From Roridomyces roridus (taxonomy: Eukaryota > Basidiomycota > Agaricomycetes > Agaricales > Mycenaceae), in NCBI GenBank assembly GCA_029378245.1, contig JARKIF010000134.1:1-64000 (forward strand): 64,000 nt of DNA, given 5' to 3'. The notes beneath the pieces are model-generated. The model ran no database searches, had not been told where the DNA came from, and worked only from the letters and a program-made list of their open reading frames with translations. This document shows, one piece after another, positions 31,053-42,589 of the stretch. Made by a program: the position numbers and the translations under genes. Position 1 is the stretch's first letter, and the number at the start of each line of letters is the position of its first letter.

Positions 31053-34033
31053 ATGGACGTCGTCAAGCAGCGCTCTTCGAGATTCATTCAAGGCCTACCC
31101 GCCCGCCTGTACCGCGCTCTTCCGGCCGTAATACTGGGCTCTCTTTTCAATATCCTCGATGCAGGTGGGCCTTCTTACGTCGGTCGTCTGAGCCTCTCAC
31201 TGATCGTGCTTCAGTTTCTATCGGAGTCCTCATCTTCCCTTCCGCTGAAGGAGTCTTCAGGACGCTCCAACTGCAAGGATTGTCCATGTTCATCATGAGG
31301 TATGTACTCTGCCTTTCGATCCTTTCTCCTGTGCTAACACTTTTTACCAGCACGATTGTCTCGCAGGTCGTCATGACCGCGGGCGGCTCACGGTTTGCGG
31401 GCGGTATCGGCGCCACGCTCATTGAGATATTCCCCTTCTTGCGGGGTGTAGCCAGCGACATTATCGGCGCCCTTGGAGATGGCCATCCTGGATTGATCCC
31501 CACTGTAATGGCCGCTTATGCGCTGATGTCCTTCCTCACCGGCTTCGTTTGGCTCCTCCTCGGCGTGTTAAGATTAGGAACCGTGGTATGTCACACAGGT
31601 TCTGTGAAACCACTCTTTTCTCACACATATGTTCAGGTGGCGTATTTCCCTCAGACGGTTTTGACCGGCGCTGTCGGGGCTGTCGGAGTCTCCCTCTTTA
31701 TCCTCGGCCTGGGGCTACCATTCCCTGCATCATCACCACCACTTTCTCTTCACAATGTTGCGTCTACGCTATTTGCACAGAGCCATCTTGCTCTTTTCGC
31801 CGCGTCCTTCTTTCCTGCTGTGGTGCTCTCGCTCACCTTGCGGTCCCGGTGGGCTGACAAGTTGTCACGCGGTCTGGTCAGCTCTGCGTACTTCATCCCG
31901 CTGTACCTGCTCTGCATTCCCATCGTTTTCTGGGTGATCGCTGTTTCCTTGCATCTCTCGAAGGAGGGTCTCGTCGCTGCGGGATGGCTGTTTACTATGG
32001 AATCCTCGGCAACCTCGGCTGACCAAATCGTCTCGGGCTGGAATTACTGGTCGTTGTTCAATTTCGTGAGAGTCCTCGTCTTCAAATGAGATACGTTCAC
32101 TCACGCGTCGGCAGAAACTGGTTGAATGGAGCGCGTTGAAGAGTGCTACGCAAAACATCGCTCTCTTGGTCGTTATTGGGTATGTTATAATCCATTCCAC
32201 TGTCGTCTCAACTCATATTCAATCCAGTGTCCTCAACCTTCCGATATTCGTTCCCGCCCTCGGGCTTGCCTTGGATGTGTCGTATGACATGAACCACGAA
32301 CTCATCGGTTAGCGCTTCTCATTACGACTTCCTGTACACAACCTGAACCTCCACCAGGGCAAGGACTTGCCAACATCCTCGCTGGTGCTGTAGGCACCGC
32401 GCCCAATATCCTCCAATTCTCTTATTCCGTTTACTTGTGCGCCCCTTCGCTCTTACAAGGAATTGCCACTAATGAAGTTCTCCACCAGCACCCGGGCCAA
32501 AGGCGACCGGTTCGAGCTGTGGATTGTCGTCCTCGTAACTACTGGGCTCTTCTTTTCCGCAGGCTCCCTGTTGCCGTACGTCCCCACCATCCTAGCCTCA
32601 GCGATGGTCCTGTTCCTCGGGATTGAGCTGTTCCTCGAAGCCGCCTGGGAGGCTTCCAAGACGCTCTCCGCGATGGAGTGGGCTGTTGTGATGGCGACGC
32701 TCATTGCATGCACGTTCCTTGGGTTCGCCGAGGGATTCGGGGTGGGTATCGGTGCTGCGACTGTTGTATATTTGGCGTATGGTGTCATTGATTCGGTGAG
32801 AAAATTCCCTTTCCTTGCATTGCAGACGAACCGGGCCTCATTTGTGTTGGTAGCCTGCGAAAGCGAGGGAGTGCGATGAATGGCGGGATACGCTGCAGGA
32901 GAAGAGCGCTCTTCGACTAGCAACCCCGTCTGTCGCCGAAAATCAAGATCAGCCCAGCAGTACGACCACGGAAAGCACTCTGGCACTGGCGAAATCGAAT
33001 GCCCGGGTCGTCATCCTCTCGGGATACATCTGTACGATTTTGCCCAGTATCCGTTTCCCACGTTAACACGTCCATGTTTTCAGTCTTCGCGTCCATCCCC
33101 TCAATGGAGAAGAAACTCTTGAATTTCAAGGCAGACGGCAGCGAGATCGTGATCCTCGACCTCTCCGGCGCACATCGGATGGAGACTACAGCTGCGCGTT
33201 GCTTGACACGCTGCGTAGGCGAGATCGAGCTCAAGAAGGGTATGTTGGTCATCTGTGGCGTCCTACGGAACAGCGGGCTCCATGCGGACCTTGTTCGCGC
33301 GGAGGTTTCTTTGGCGTTTGACCCCGAGGAACGAGTGGGCGATGACGAGAAGGATAAGCCGCTCCTGGTCTTTGCGAACCGGAGCGAATGTGTCGAGTGG
33401 TGTGGACGGCAGACGGCTGCTGGGGACGTGCGTGTTGGGAACGATTCAGGTATTTATTTTATTCTGCATTCTGGATTGCGAACTCGGCGGCTCACGTCTT
33501 GTGAAACAGACAACCGCCAAAGCACATTCGAAAAGTTTTGCCTTTTGTTCGACTTTGATCCAACTCTCGTGCTCCGTAACGAGCTTCCCCAGACCGGCAC
33601 CGCTGCCACCGACGCGGATCTCTTCATTCAAAACGGCGGGCGCATCACCACGTACTTTGCCGGCCAAGTAATCCAGCCAGGTATGTTCTCTCTTCGGACA
33701 CCAAATACCCGTTTGGTTTATCCTTTCACAGACGCTGGTATTGTCTTTGTCGTGGACGGGCGGATAGCTCTTCGGCTCCAAGTCGCTGCCACGGACAACG
33801 CAGGCCACACTACTACGCGTCCGTCGCTCCGGAACTTTCTTGCTACCATGCCCAAGGAAGCAGGCAAACGATTCGAGGCGTTGTTGTCCGCGCGGTCGTC
33901 CATGGTCGGATCGGGCGATGTCGTTGACCTGGGCGACGGATCAAATGTTGGTGTGGTCTTGGAACGCAGTGTCGTAATTGAGGTTGTTGCTGGGCCGTTG
34001 GTTGATTGGGCTCAGGGGAAGGTGAAGCAGTAG
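31053..34033 (+). CDS. SulP-family transporter with STAS and cNMP-binding-like domains (Vsb1/YGR125W type)
   Basis: The first exon starts MDVVKQRSSRFIQGLPARLY and continues after the intron at 31165 with SIGVLIFPSAEGVF. Many membrane segments follow (GSRFAGGIGATLIEIFPFLR, AYALMSFLTGFVWLLLGVLR, TVLTGAVGAVGVSLFILGLG, GTAPNILQFSYSVYL, ELWIVVLVTTGLFFSAGSLL). A soluble C-terminus has a STAS fold (SEIVILDLSGAHRMETTAAR, then a SECVEWC stretch) and a CAP_ED-like end (GGRITTYFAGQVIQP, IVFVVDGRIALRLQ). This architecture matches yeast Vsb1/YGR125W, linked to vacuolar basic amino acid uptake; substrate and membrane are inferred. The join at 32430-32480 is unclear: the upstream frame runs on as CAPSLLQGIATNEV while the expected continuation FSTSTRAKGDRFELW is in another frame, and no normal intron bridges them. 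A frameshift or unusual intron is possible. Confidence 0.78.
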
Positions 34034-34248
34034 ATCTAGAATTTATTTGATCCAAGGTTCACTTTGACGATACTCGTAAAAGTACTAGTAGTTGTCTTCC
34101 CACCGATATCCAGGCCCAGAAAATAGACGGCCTTTAATTCATGAAGGACGGCTCATCGCCTCCGACGTGGCAAAGTCTATCCGACCAAAAGAGGGGCTCT
34201 AAATGGACCTCCACATTTCTCATCCTGAGATCGCGCTGCGTTCTCGAG

Positions 34249-35855
34249 CTAGTGCACAATAAGAAATAACTTGAGCACAATGCCAGAACGTACCAAAGTC
34301 CGATCCATGAACTCGTCATCGTCACAGTCCACATGAAAGTCTGCTACAAAAACACCAATGCCGATTAATTTGACGAGCGACGCCATTTCAACCGCCGTCA
34401 GACGCCATATTGGTTGCGCGACGAGACCGAAATGCGTGATAGTGGGGAGTTCTGTGTCGTTCAGACGTCCTTCGAGCATTGATAACATAGAGGCTGGGGT
34501 ATGCGTGTCGTGGAGCAGAATCAGTGTTGCATTGGGTAGGAGGGCACCTGTCTTGATTTGCCCGAGGAGTGAGTCCAGATTGGAAGCAGGGAGGTGTACT
34601 TCCACTACTGAGTCCCAAGAGCGTACCCACATCAATATGTCGAGTGATATGATGAAGTAGCCGATTTTCTGCAGGGTGGGGAAGCATGGAGTGCTCTGGG
34701 GGGCGATATGCGCTTCTTCCACAAAGAGAGACTCTAATTGCAACTCGAGGAGCGAAGGTAGAGTGAGCGACTGGAGGAATAACCCAAGTTCATACTCGGA
34801 AATCGGCATGAGCTGCAATGTTTGGATACTCGGGCAGACGAGCTTCCGGATCCCGTCTCGGATCTCCACCGAGTCCAGGCAGGAAAAACTGAACCGGGCA
34901 ACTCTGAGCGCTGTGCATCGATCGCGAGAACGTAATATACATCTACAAGAGAGTTGCCGGGCGACGACTCCACTCCCAGCTCCAGTTCATCGAGTTGATG
35001 CCAGGGCAGATTTTGGAGCTGCATCATGTCCATCCCCATCGTCAGCTGTAGACAGCGCAAGCGGGGAGCGTCTGCCAGAACGGTTATTGGGCACAGACGC
35101 GCAGGCATGAACTCGTCATCATCCCACCGCAGGGTTTCCAGACACTCCATAGACCCCGGGGCCAAATCAAAAAAGGCGCCAAGAAGCCCTGCACCATCAG
35201 CAGCGAGATTCCGAATGCGTTTCGCGTGATGAGTGAGCAGTTGGACTATGCGAGGATCATCCGCCATCTGCGTGATTTCGAAGGCGAGGGGCATTTCGCC
35301 ACCTCTGGAGATGAATGTGTCCAGCAGATTGAGTAGCCGGGTGATACTGGGCGTGGGGACACCAAAGTCGACCTGTAGAGTCGTCCAAAGTTCGGGGGTC
35401 CCAAGCGCGAGTGTTCGCCAGTGCGATGAGACATGGGAAAGGGTGATGTGCATATTCAAGGGCCGATTATGCTCTGGAAATAAGATGCGGTTGAGAGAGA
35501 TCTCGAGCCCTGGTTCGTCGTCCGTTCGGTGATCATTCGTGCACACGACGAGAAAGATTTCTCGGAGGATTTCGTTGGGGAGACGCTTATGGGGAGCCAA
35601 AGCCACCCGGTAGAGCCCAACTAGCGAGGTCAAGGAGCTGGTCTCCTTCCCCTGAGATTGATTTTGGTGCGCTAACTCGCGTTCTGCTGCCACGAGCCAG
35701 CGCCGGGCAGTCAAAGCTTCGGGCTCGGCAAACGGGGAGTTTTTGCAAGAGGTGACAGCTTGGAGGTAAGGCGGTGGCTCAAGGCCAGAAAATCCACTTT
35801 CAACTCCCGCAATTATGGTAATGGTAAGAGGCATTGAGACGAACTGGGTGGCCAT
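34249..35855 (-). pseudogene. F-box protein with an internal frameshift
   Basis: From the ATG at 35855 (MATQFVSMPLTITI) the frame encodes an F-box near residues 85-140 (HKRLPNEILREIFLVVCTND, SHVSSHWRTLALGTPELWTT). A leucine-rich region follows up to VDVYYVLAIDA at about 34915. From there the protein-like text switches frame: ALRVARFSFSCLDSVEIRDG and the following 200 residues (CPSIQTLQLMPISEYELGLF ... ITHFGLVAQPIWRLT) run to the stop at 34249. The gap is too short for an intron (about 20 bases between a GT and an AG), so a one-base indel near 34910-34920 is likely. The family and function are as for the F-box gene at 9353-11607, but the two proteins are not close. A MITE touches its start codon. 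Confidence 0.72.
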
Positions 35856-36022
35856 GACACGGCGGGCAAAAGCCAGCGAAGGCAACAATGACCTTCCTTT
35901 AAAGAAGGTCCTTTCCCTTTGTTCAAATCGTTTCCCTTTGTTCGAAGAAAGGAAAATGCCTTCTTTAAGCCCCCTTCTTTAAAGGAAGGCTCCTTTGACG
36001 TTGGCTTTTGCCCGCCGTGTGA
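35855..36022. mobile_element. 162-bp MITE with TGA target-site duplication at the F-box start codon
   Basis: The element 35858-36019 begins CACGGCGGGCAAAAGCCAGC and ends with an inverted copy (GTTGGCTTTTGCCCGCCGTG, one mismatch in 20). It is flanked by TGA at 35855-35857 and 36020-36022. An inner inverted repeat (CCTTCCTTTAAAGAAGG with its mate CCTTCTTTAAAGGAAGG) makes it nearly one long hairpin. A 3-bp duplication points to the PIF/Harbinger group. It separates the F-box gene from its original upstream sequence. Confidence 0.7.
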
Positions 36023-36369
36023 GATTACGTCTCTCGTACGCCTTTCAAATCGTCCAGTTGGATTCTGCGGCTCCGCGGGTATCAAGACCTTGAGCGAAAT
36101 GAATCACTTGCGACTCTCAGAGACGGGAAAAGCCTTCTTACCAGTTGCGGTCAAAACCTGGAGACGGACGCAGACGACGAAAGCTACGAGCCACGTGATT
36201 GGACTATCCTTGATCTCCGCGTTTGTTTGCGCGGTAAACATGATCGCTCTTTGTCCCGAACCACCACCATCGTTTATCCATGTCCTCATACCGAACCCAA
36301 ACCGGGGCTCAGTGAATTCCACGAACTCCAACGTAGGTTTCCCGAAAACACGAACTCAGTCGTCAAGGA

Positions 36370-36860
36370 GAATATCGATGCCGGGCAGATACCCCGAGGC
36401 GTCCTGCCTGCCGTGAACTCGTCTCACATTGTCCATACACGCCAGAACCTCGCGCAAGACGTCCATAACTGTGCTTCTCAGTTCGTACCAGGGCTTCACC
36501 GAGGAATTTGCGGTCGAGCACATTGGAGTGGAGTCTCGTCCAGGAGGCCACCGACGAAGACTTCTGCGATTCGACGTTTTTCGCCGGCGATGACCCGTCC
36601 AACCCTCCGTGGCCCGCGTGGATTCATGTTTGGGTGGAACACCTGGTACGTGCATGTGCTCTTTTCTCGCTTCGCAGGAATAGCAGTATTAACGTTTTTA
36701 CGTCTCTGCAGCCAGCAGCCAGCTGCGATATTCCAGAAGGCTTCGCCTGCACCTCTTTATCGCTGGTGCCACGTCGGAGCCGTGCGCCTCTAGTCTCAAC
36801 TCCACTCCCCATGACCACGTGTCGTGGATATTTTCTCCCTCGAGCTAAAATTACACGAGG
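36370..36860 (+). pseudogene. Unrecognised gene fragment, arm A
   Basis: Compared with arm B, the conserved text is a VSSYQGFTEEFA-like segment and an exon reading FAGDDPSNPPWPAWIHVWVE before a donor at about 36642. In this arm the pieces lie in different frames, so the gene is damaged. No family recognised. Confidence 0.3.
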
Positions 36861-36981
36861 TAAGCAGTTACTACCGTCGATGTCGACAAATTTGGTAGAT
36901 TATAACATATCTGACTGCGCTGCGTTGTCCAGGTGAGTGGGACGGTTTGGCTTATTATGGGTTTACTGAGATTGTCCGTGG

Positions 36982-36988
36982 TATATAA
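36982..36988 (+). promoter_or_regulatory. TATA box of the secreted-protein gene, arm A
   Basis: TATATAA lies 46 bases before the ATG at 37034. The same box is kept in arm B (63148-63154, minus strand). Confidence 0.6.
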
Positions 36989-37033
36989 GGACGAGGGCAT
37001 TTGTCCGACAGCACCTCCAACGCATTGAACGCA

Positions 37034-38036
37034 ATGTGGACCCGCTCGTTTTCGCTCCTCGTTATCCTAGGCGGTACTGCCCTGGCGTCGCCGACCTGTG
37101 TCTTGTCCAAAGGGGTTACGGCTCCGGCAGACACTCCCACAACTGTGACGACGTTGAACAATGGGACGGCCTTTGTTCAGGGCACCGTTGGCGATATGAT
37201 TTGGCAGGCATCAGGTACGGTGTAAATGAAATCCAGCGTGTCTAATTGCAATATTGATAATTCGATTCATTTACCCACAGGTATCCTCGACACGAATTGC
37301 ACGCTGTCCAGCATCACCTCGTGCTACCACATGTCCGTCACCTCGAACGCCTCCGCGCAACTCGACACGAAATTCCTCTCCTCGCCACGCCAGCGCGACG
37401 AGTGGCATTTCCCACAACTCGATGAAGGGACGGCGTATTCGTACACGTGGAAAGCGTACCTCTACGCCGGCGTGAGCACGAGTACGACGTGGTTCCATAT
37501 GATGCAGGCGTTTGGCGTGTCGGAGGATAACCCACTTGTGACGCTCGATGCTGTTGATGGGGATTTGAGGATCAAGGATTATGTGCGGGGGACTGGGGGG
37601 CCGCAGTGTGGGGCGATCAAGTGCCCGAGTGTTAATTTGACGGAGTATGAGGGGAGGACGACGGTGCATAGTATTTCGTGAGTGGTTTTTCTGCGGCCCC
37701 CGTGTGCGAGCGGAGGTTGATTGATTTTCGGGGACAGAGGGAGTTTCGGACCTCAAGGGACGTTGGTGTACAACGTGACTGACGAAGACGGGACTTCGAT
37801 CCTCAGCTACTCTGTGGCCAGCGACATGGGTGCTGCGGGTGGATAGTAAGTTCTTCTTTTTGGCATCCATCCATCCGTGCCTTAATTTACGAATTTCTTT
37901 AGCATCAAATTCGGGCTGTATAGGCTTACATTTGACGGGATGACCGAAGCTAGGTTGGTGCATTTCCCGCAGAATTTGAGTGTTGATCTCATATATTGCG
38001 AACAGTGCCGAGGTCGGTGATTGGACTGGGAATTAA
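37034..38036 (+). CDS. Secreted protein, concanavalin A-like hydrolase/lyase-like, arm A
   Basis: The protein starts with a signal peptide (MWTRSFSLLVILGGTALASP). A first intron after DMIWQASG is followed by GILDTNCTLSSITSCYHMSV, SPRQRDEWHFPQLDEGTAYS and YTWKAYLYAGVSTSTTWFHM. Then come a TLDAVDGDLRIKDYVRGTGG stretch and later exons FGPQGTLVYNVTDEDGTSIL, IKFGLYRLTFDGMTEA and AEVGDWTGN ending at the stop at 38036. The alternating aromatic beta-strand pattern and paired cysteines resemble jelly-roll or concanavalin A-like lyase and glucanase folds of fungal secreted enzymes. I cannot assign a family. It appears intact, as does its arm B partner. Confidence 0.65.
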
Positions 38037-38039
38037 CTT

Positions 38040-39300
38040 GACGTGTTCTATAGATGACCGTGTACAGTATCGTGTATGTACTTATGTTTGCAGACTGGAC
38101 TTTTGCTGGCGATCAGACTGTCTCGGGCATTTCGGACATGTTTGGATTCGATGTTCATTCCACTCCGCGGATCCGGAAGCCGCGGGTAGGGACTGAGTCG
38201 ATCCCCACTTCGACTTGCTCGACCAATCTCGCGACCCACACCCGCACCCGCAGATGGATATGCAAAGACTGGCGGCTCAGGCCTCAGCGCTCAGCTCAAA
38301 CCCTCCCACGCGTTTCAAATTGACATTCCCCGGACAACCACCACCCACCACCCATGATGCGCATGCGCATCACGGCAGTCCGGTACTTGGAACTCTGCGC
38401 TGGAAATGCACACTGCCAGAATCCGAGTCGTCGGATACTTACGACGGAGGTGAAGTATGCCTGACACACTGGAACGCCGATTGGTACGTGGGATATTTGT
38501 TATTCTGATTTCTCCCAGAACCCTTCTGTACTGCATGCTCAAAGCTCGGACCCCCGAGTCGAGTCCACGGGCATACCGACGGCGCCAACTGAAAAGAGCC
38601 TAGCGCGCCACCAAGTAGTATGCAAGTAAGTAGTTCCCGAAGAATGTGATTCGAATTTCCACTCGGGGCGCTTTGGTAGAGTTCGGGCCGCTCCGATGAG
38701 AAAAGTTCAATTGAAGGCAATGAAAGAGAGTGGAATTCGAGTCCCCGAACGAACAAGTCGGGACAGACTCGGGAATGCCGCCTATACAAATGCTAAGCGG
38801 TGGTTAATTAAAGCTGCCGCCGATACCGGCCGACTCATCAGCGTGTGATTGATAGCACATCATGTGTGCCTTGCCCTTTTACCCATAGCCTCTCCTTGGA
38901 CCTCCACGCCACGCCCTCTGTACCACCTCCCAGCTCTCCGAAACTCCCAGCAAAGGCAATACATGCTCCTAATCGCGGCGGCCGCTAGCGCCCAGCGTCG
39001 ATACGCATCAAGTCGACAGTCGCCGAGGCTGTACTCGTTTTTTAGCCGGGACGCCGTTTGTCGTCTAAGAGACCTATTTTAAAGCGTTCCGGGACGCTTT
39101 GGGTATATGAGAGAGAGAGAGTTACCCCGAGCGCGGTCCCCTCCCTCTCCCGGACACATAATAGGCTGGCCTAGCGTTCACCCCCCGCCCCTTCTCGGGT
39201 GAACGAGTTCTGTTTTTCTTTCTTTCTTTCTTCTTCTTTCTAAATGCTTCTTCTCCGATGGTGAGTCCCGCTTTTCCATTCAGCTCAAGGTCGAGCTGAA
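38040..39300. other. Intergenic, shared by both inverted arms
   Basis: No gene is supported. Includes pyrimidine and purine tracts (GAGAGAGAGAG near 39112; a TTTC-rich run near 39214-39242). The counterpart is 60810-62100. Confidence 0.5.
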
Positions 39301-39304
39301 CACA

Positions 39305-40635
39305 ACGCACACAGTTTTACTATATTCTTTCTCTTTCTCTCATACGTCAACGGCTTGGCATTCACACCGCTCGCCCCAGGGCCATACGCAGCGGGCGCGC
39401 AGCTTACAGTGGGGTGGACGCTGGACGGTACGGAACCTACGGCTGGATGGCAGTTGTGGTACGCGACGGAGGGCAGTTCTGTTAGGCTCGTGGACATTCC
39501 GCCGCAGACTCTGTCGACGGTGGTCAAGTTTCCTGGAAGGTGCGTCGCAATGCGTTTTACTCCTTCTGTTCATCAAAGCTCGTTCAATCAAGTGGGAACG
39601 GCGTTTCGAGGCGATGGATGGGCTGGTCATGCTCGCACAAAGCAACGAGGTCGACCTTATCGTGCCGACTTCCGCGACAATTCCGACATCATCCTCTTCC
39701 GCTGTATCGACGTCCACTTCCATATCGCCGAAACCATCCACGAACGGCATCTCCGCCAATGACACAGGCGGCACGCGCAAGACATCAGCCGTCTCCACCT
39801 CAGCGCTCCTGGGTGTCATCGTCGGCACCCTCGCCCTAGTGGCTTTCATCGTTTTCGGGTCTATATCGCTCTACGTCTATCGACGCCGGAGAGCCGTGGC
39901 CAACGGACGGGGACGAGGCGTGTATCCGTTTGGTGGGCCGGAAAGTATGAAGCAGGCGGAGGATGAGGAGATAAGCTGGCGATGAAGATTTCGCCGTTTA
40001 GCGTCGATCTGGACGACGATGAGCCTGTGCTTCCTGTACTTCCGTCATCGCAGCCTACGCCGCCGGGGTTGAACTCGGGCACGCTGCCTCAGGTTCCTGC
40101 TTTAGGACCCTCGCGCCGGCAAGCGTACCTCGAGGCACAATTGCAGCAACTTGCGATTTCCACCGAGGAGGAAGACGTGTCAGTCGCGTTCAGTCCTCTT
40201 TCCAGCGTCCCTCCCTCGGAACACACTCTCCCGAATCCACATCCCGACTCGCATCTTTCTAGCTACAATACACGCAGAAGCTCCCTCCACTCCTCCACTC
40301 CCTCCACTCCCTCTACCATCGTCGCCCTCACAACAACTACAACTACTACAACTACAACCGCCAACACCAACACCCGGCTCCTCACGACGAGCCACCTACC
40401 TCTCGTCCCAGCTGCAGAAAATCAACACCGACATCAGACGGGGAAGTGCCGGGGTTCTCTGGCGTTTGCACCCCTTTCGAGCGTGCCATCGGAGAGCACT
40501 GGGGTCCACGTAGACGACGAGGAGGAGCGTAATAGCGATTTGGAGTCGGAGTCGAATTCGGGAAGCGCTACACCGACGCAGACAGAGGCGTCTCCGGTGT
40601 CCACGATCATCCACACGCCCCGTGTGGCTGCTTGA
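39305..40635 (+). pseudogene. Single-pass membrane protein gene, arm A, start lost and 3' end truncated
   Basis: Compared with the intact arm B gene (59215-60808), the start codon reads ACG at 39305 in place of ATG. A one-base loss near 39970 shifts the frame between MKQAEDEE and MKISPFSVDLDDDEP. The C-terminal 90 or so residues are missing. After ETEASPVSTII the sequence passes at 40610-40611 into the aquaporin upstream region and stops at 40633-40635. The ectodomain, membrane segment (TSALLGVIVGTLALVAFIVF) and proline-rich tail remain readable. Confidence 0.8.
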
Positions 40636-40650
40636 CCTTGTCAATTGACA

Positions 40651-40658
40651 TATAAAAA
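40651..40658 (+). promoter_or_regulatory. TATA box of the aquaporin gene (copy 2)
   Basis: TATAAAAA lies 76 bases before the start codon at 40734. Only about 120 bases of the original upstream region were carried along in the duplication. Confidence 0.5.
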
Positions 40659-40733
40659 CCGGATGTCAAGAAGAAAGCTCCGGTCTCCTCTGTACCTTCC
40701 CCCTCCCCCGCCTACCCGCGACACACACACAAA

Positions 40734-42180
40734 ATGCTGCGCGCAGTTTCCGACGCCAACCTCAATCGTATCGTCTACCGGGGAGAGTTGAGCAAGCGTG
40801 GCCGGGGCATGCAGGCTTGGGAGCGCATGCGTCACGGTAAGGCACACTGGATGGTGGAGTGCATTGCGGAGGCGGTGAGTCGTCGTCGTTCTCCACACAC
40901 CTTCTGACGAAATCTGACTGTTTTTTGTAGATGAGCGTGTTCTTCTAGTGCGTGCTTCGCCGACTCCCAAGCCCCGACCTTTTTGATCACCCTTGTTAGC
41001 GTGTATGCCGGTGTCGGTTCTCAGGCTGCCTATGTTGTCGGGGGCCTCATCGAGACGCCCCTTTCTTGTGAGCATCCTGTCTGGATCTTCGTCCGTACCC
41101 ACGTAATTGACCATGGGGTTAGCGCTTTTCCAGGTCGGCTGGGCCTACGCGATGGGAATTCTCTTGGCCATTACAATGTGCTCGGCGACTTCAGGCGGGC
41201 ATTTTACATAATCCCGCTGTGACCATCGTCAACTGTGTCCTGCATGGGTTTCCCCCACTCAAGGGTCTCCGGTGCGTCGGGCTGTTGTTTAGGCATTGTT
41301 TGTAGACTGACTTTGGGCGCAGCTACATCTGCTCGCAAATATTTGGTGGATACATCGCGTGTCTGTTGATCTACGTGCAGTACAGCACCATGATCAAGGG
41401 CATCGAGGCAGCTACACCCGCCGCGACTCTTGCTGCCATCCAGTTCACGCCCAACGGCCCGGCCGGCATCTTTGGCAACTACCTGCTGCCAGGCTCCAAC
41501 ATCGGCCATGTCTTCGTTAACGAGTTTGTCGTCGTGCGTGTCCATCTCTCTTTTTGTGAGGCAAAGCTAATTGGAGCCTCAGGACTTCCTCCTGGGTGTG
41601 GTCATCTGCGGTTGTATCGATCCTAGCAATGTCCTCATCCCGCCGGCTTTCGCCCCCATCGTCATCGCTCTGGCTTAGTGCGTGTCAGGCTTGCTTTGGC
41701 TGGCCAGTCGTGCTCATCTTCCCTCCAGCGCCGCTTTCATCTGGGGATACGCTCCAATTGGACTTTCCGCCAACGCCGCGCGTGACTTGGGTGGACGCTT
41801 TGCTGCGTTGACTATTTGGGGCAAAGGCGGTATGTGCTATTGCTTCATTTTATTTTACGGCAGGCTGACCATGTGGATGCGTAGCTGTTGGGTCTTCCAA
41901 GGGCTACGCCGCGCTTACTGCCTTGACTAACATCCCCGCCACCCTTCTTGGGTTCCTCTTCTACGAGACTTTGTTGGCAGACTCGGACCGCGGTATGTTC
42001 CCCGTTTATCTATCAATGTCCGGTTCCTGATACGTCTTCTTTCATTCAGTCGTTCCCCAAGCGAACCGTGAGTTCTACGATGTGCATGCGCTGCACAAAC
42101 GCACGGGCCACGCTCTCGGCGACGATGATTCGCACGAGTCCGAGGGCAAGGGCCATGTCGGGACTTTTGAGCGTGTCTAA
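40734..42180 (+). pseudogene. Aquaporin copy 2, broken at the first NPA motif
   Basis: Exon structure and sequence follow the intact gene at 6285-7731 (start MLRAVSDANLNRIVYRGELS, end GHVGTFERV). At about 41206-41216, however, CATTTTAATCCC has become CATTTTACATAATCCC. The four extra bases convert the pore motif HFNPA into HFT and an immediate TAA. The rest of the gene remains recognisable. The protein would be truncated at roughly a third of its length, before a complete pore forms. Confidence 0.85.
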
Positions 42181-42589
42181 TTTACACTCGGGTAATGCAT
42201 ACGCTTGGGGATGGATGGATGGATTGAATGTACTTTATTATCGTGTAAGTATGCCGACTATTGACAATTGAAACGGACGACAACGGACGGACGGCGTATT
42301 GAATTGAGGTCTGGTTCCTCGAGAAATGTGAGGTAAGTAACGATGCCCGCTGTCTGGAGTTTATGGACTGACACCGGAAAGGCTTGAAATCTAATGTTTG
42401 AACTGGCACATCCACATGGTCGCATTGCATCGTCCGTAGACCTCTGAATCTCTGATGAGCGCCTCGGCGGAACAACTGATCTCCGTTGAAAGTTTGAAAC
42501 AATACAGCCCCGCAACTTCCTAGTTCTACATCGGACAGCTCACAAGGTCTCACGGCGGTACGCATGCCTCGTTGTGAAACCAAGTAATC

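Larger units (their letters stand above)
36310..40610 (+). repeat. Inverted segmental duplication, arm A
   Basis: 36310-40610 is repeated in opposite orientation at about 59530-63860 with the same three genes in the same relative order. Arm A ends abruptly at 40610, where its last gene is fused to copy 2 of the large direct duplication. Arm B continues past this point to finish that gene. Confidence 0.9.

Noticed and set aside
32880..33250. Separate small genes inside the SulP locus
   Set aside because: The ORFs there are exons and introns of the transporter read in other frames.
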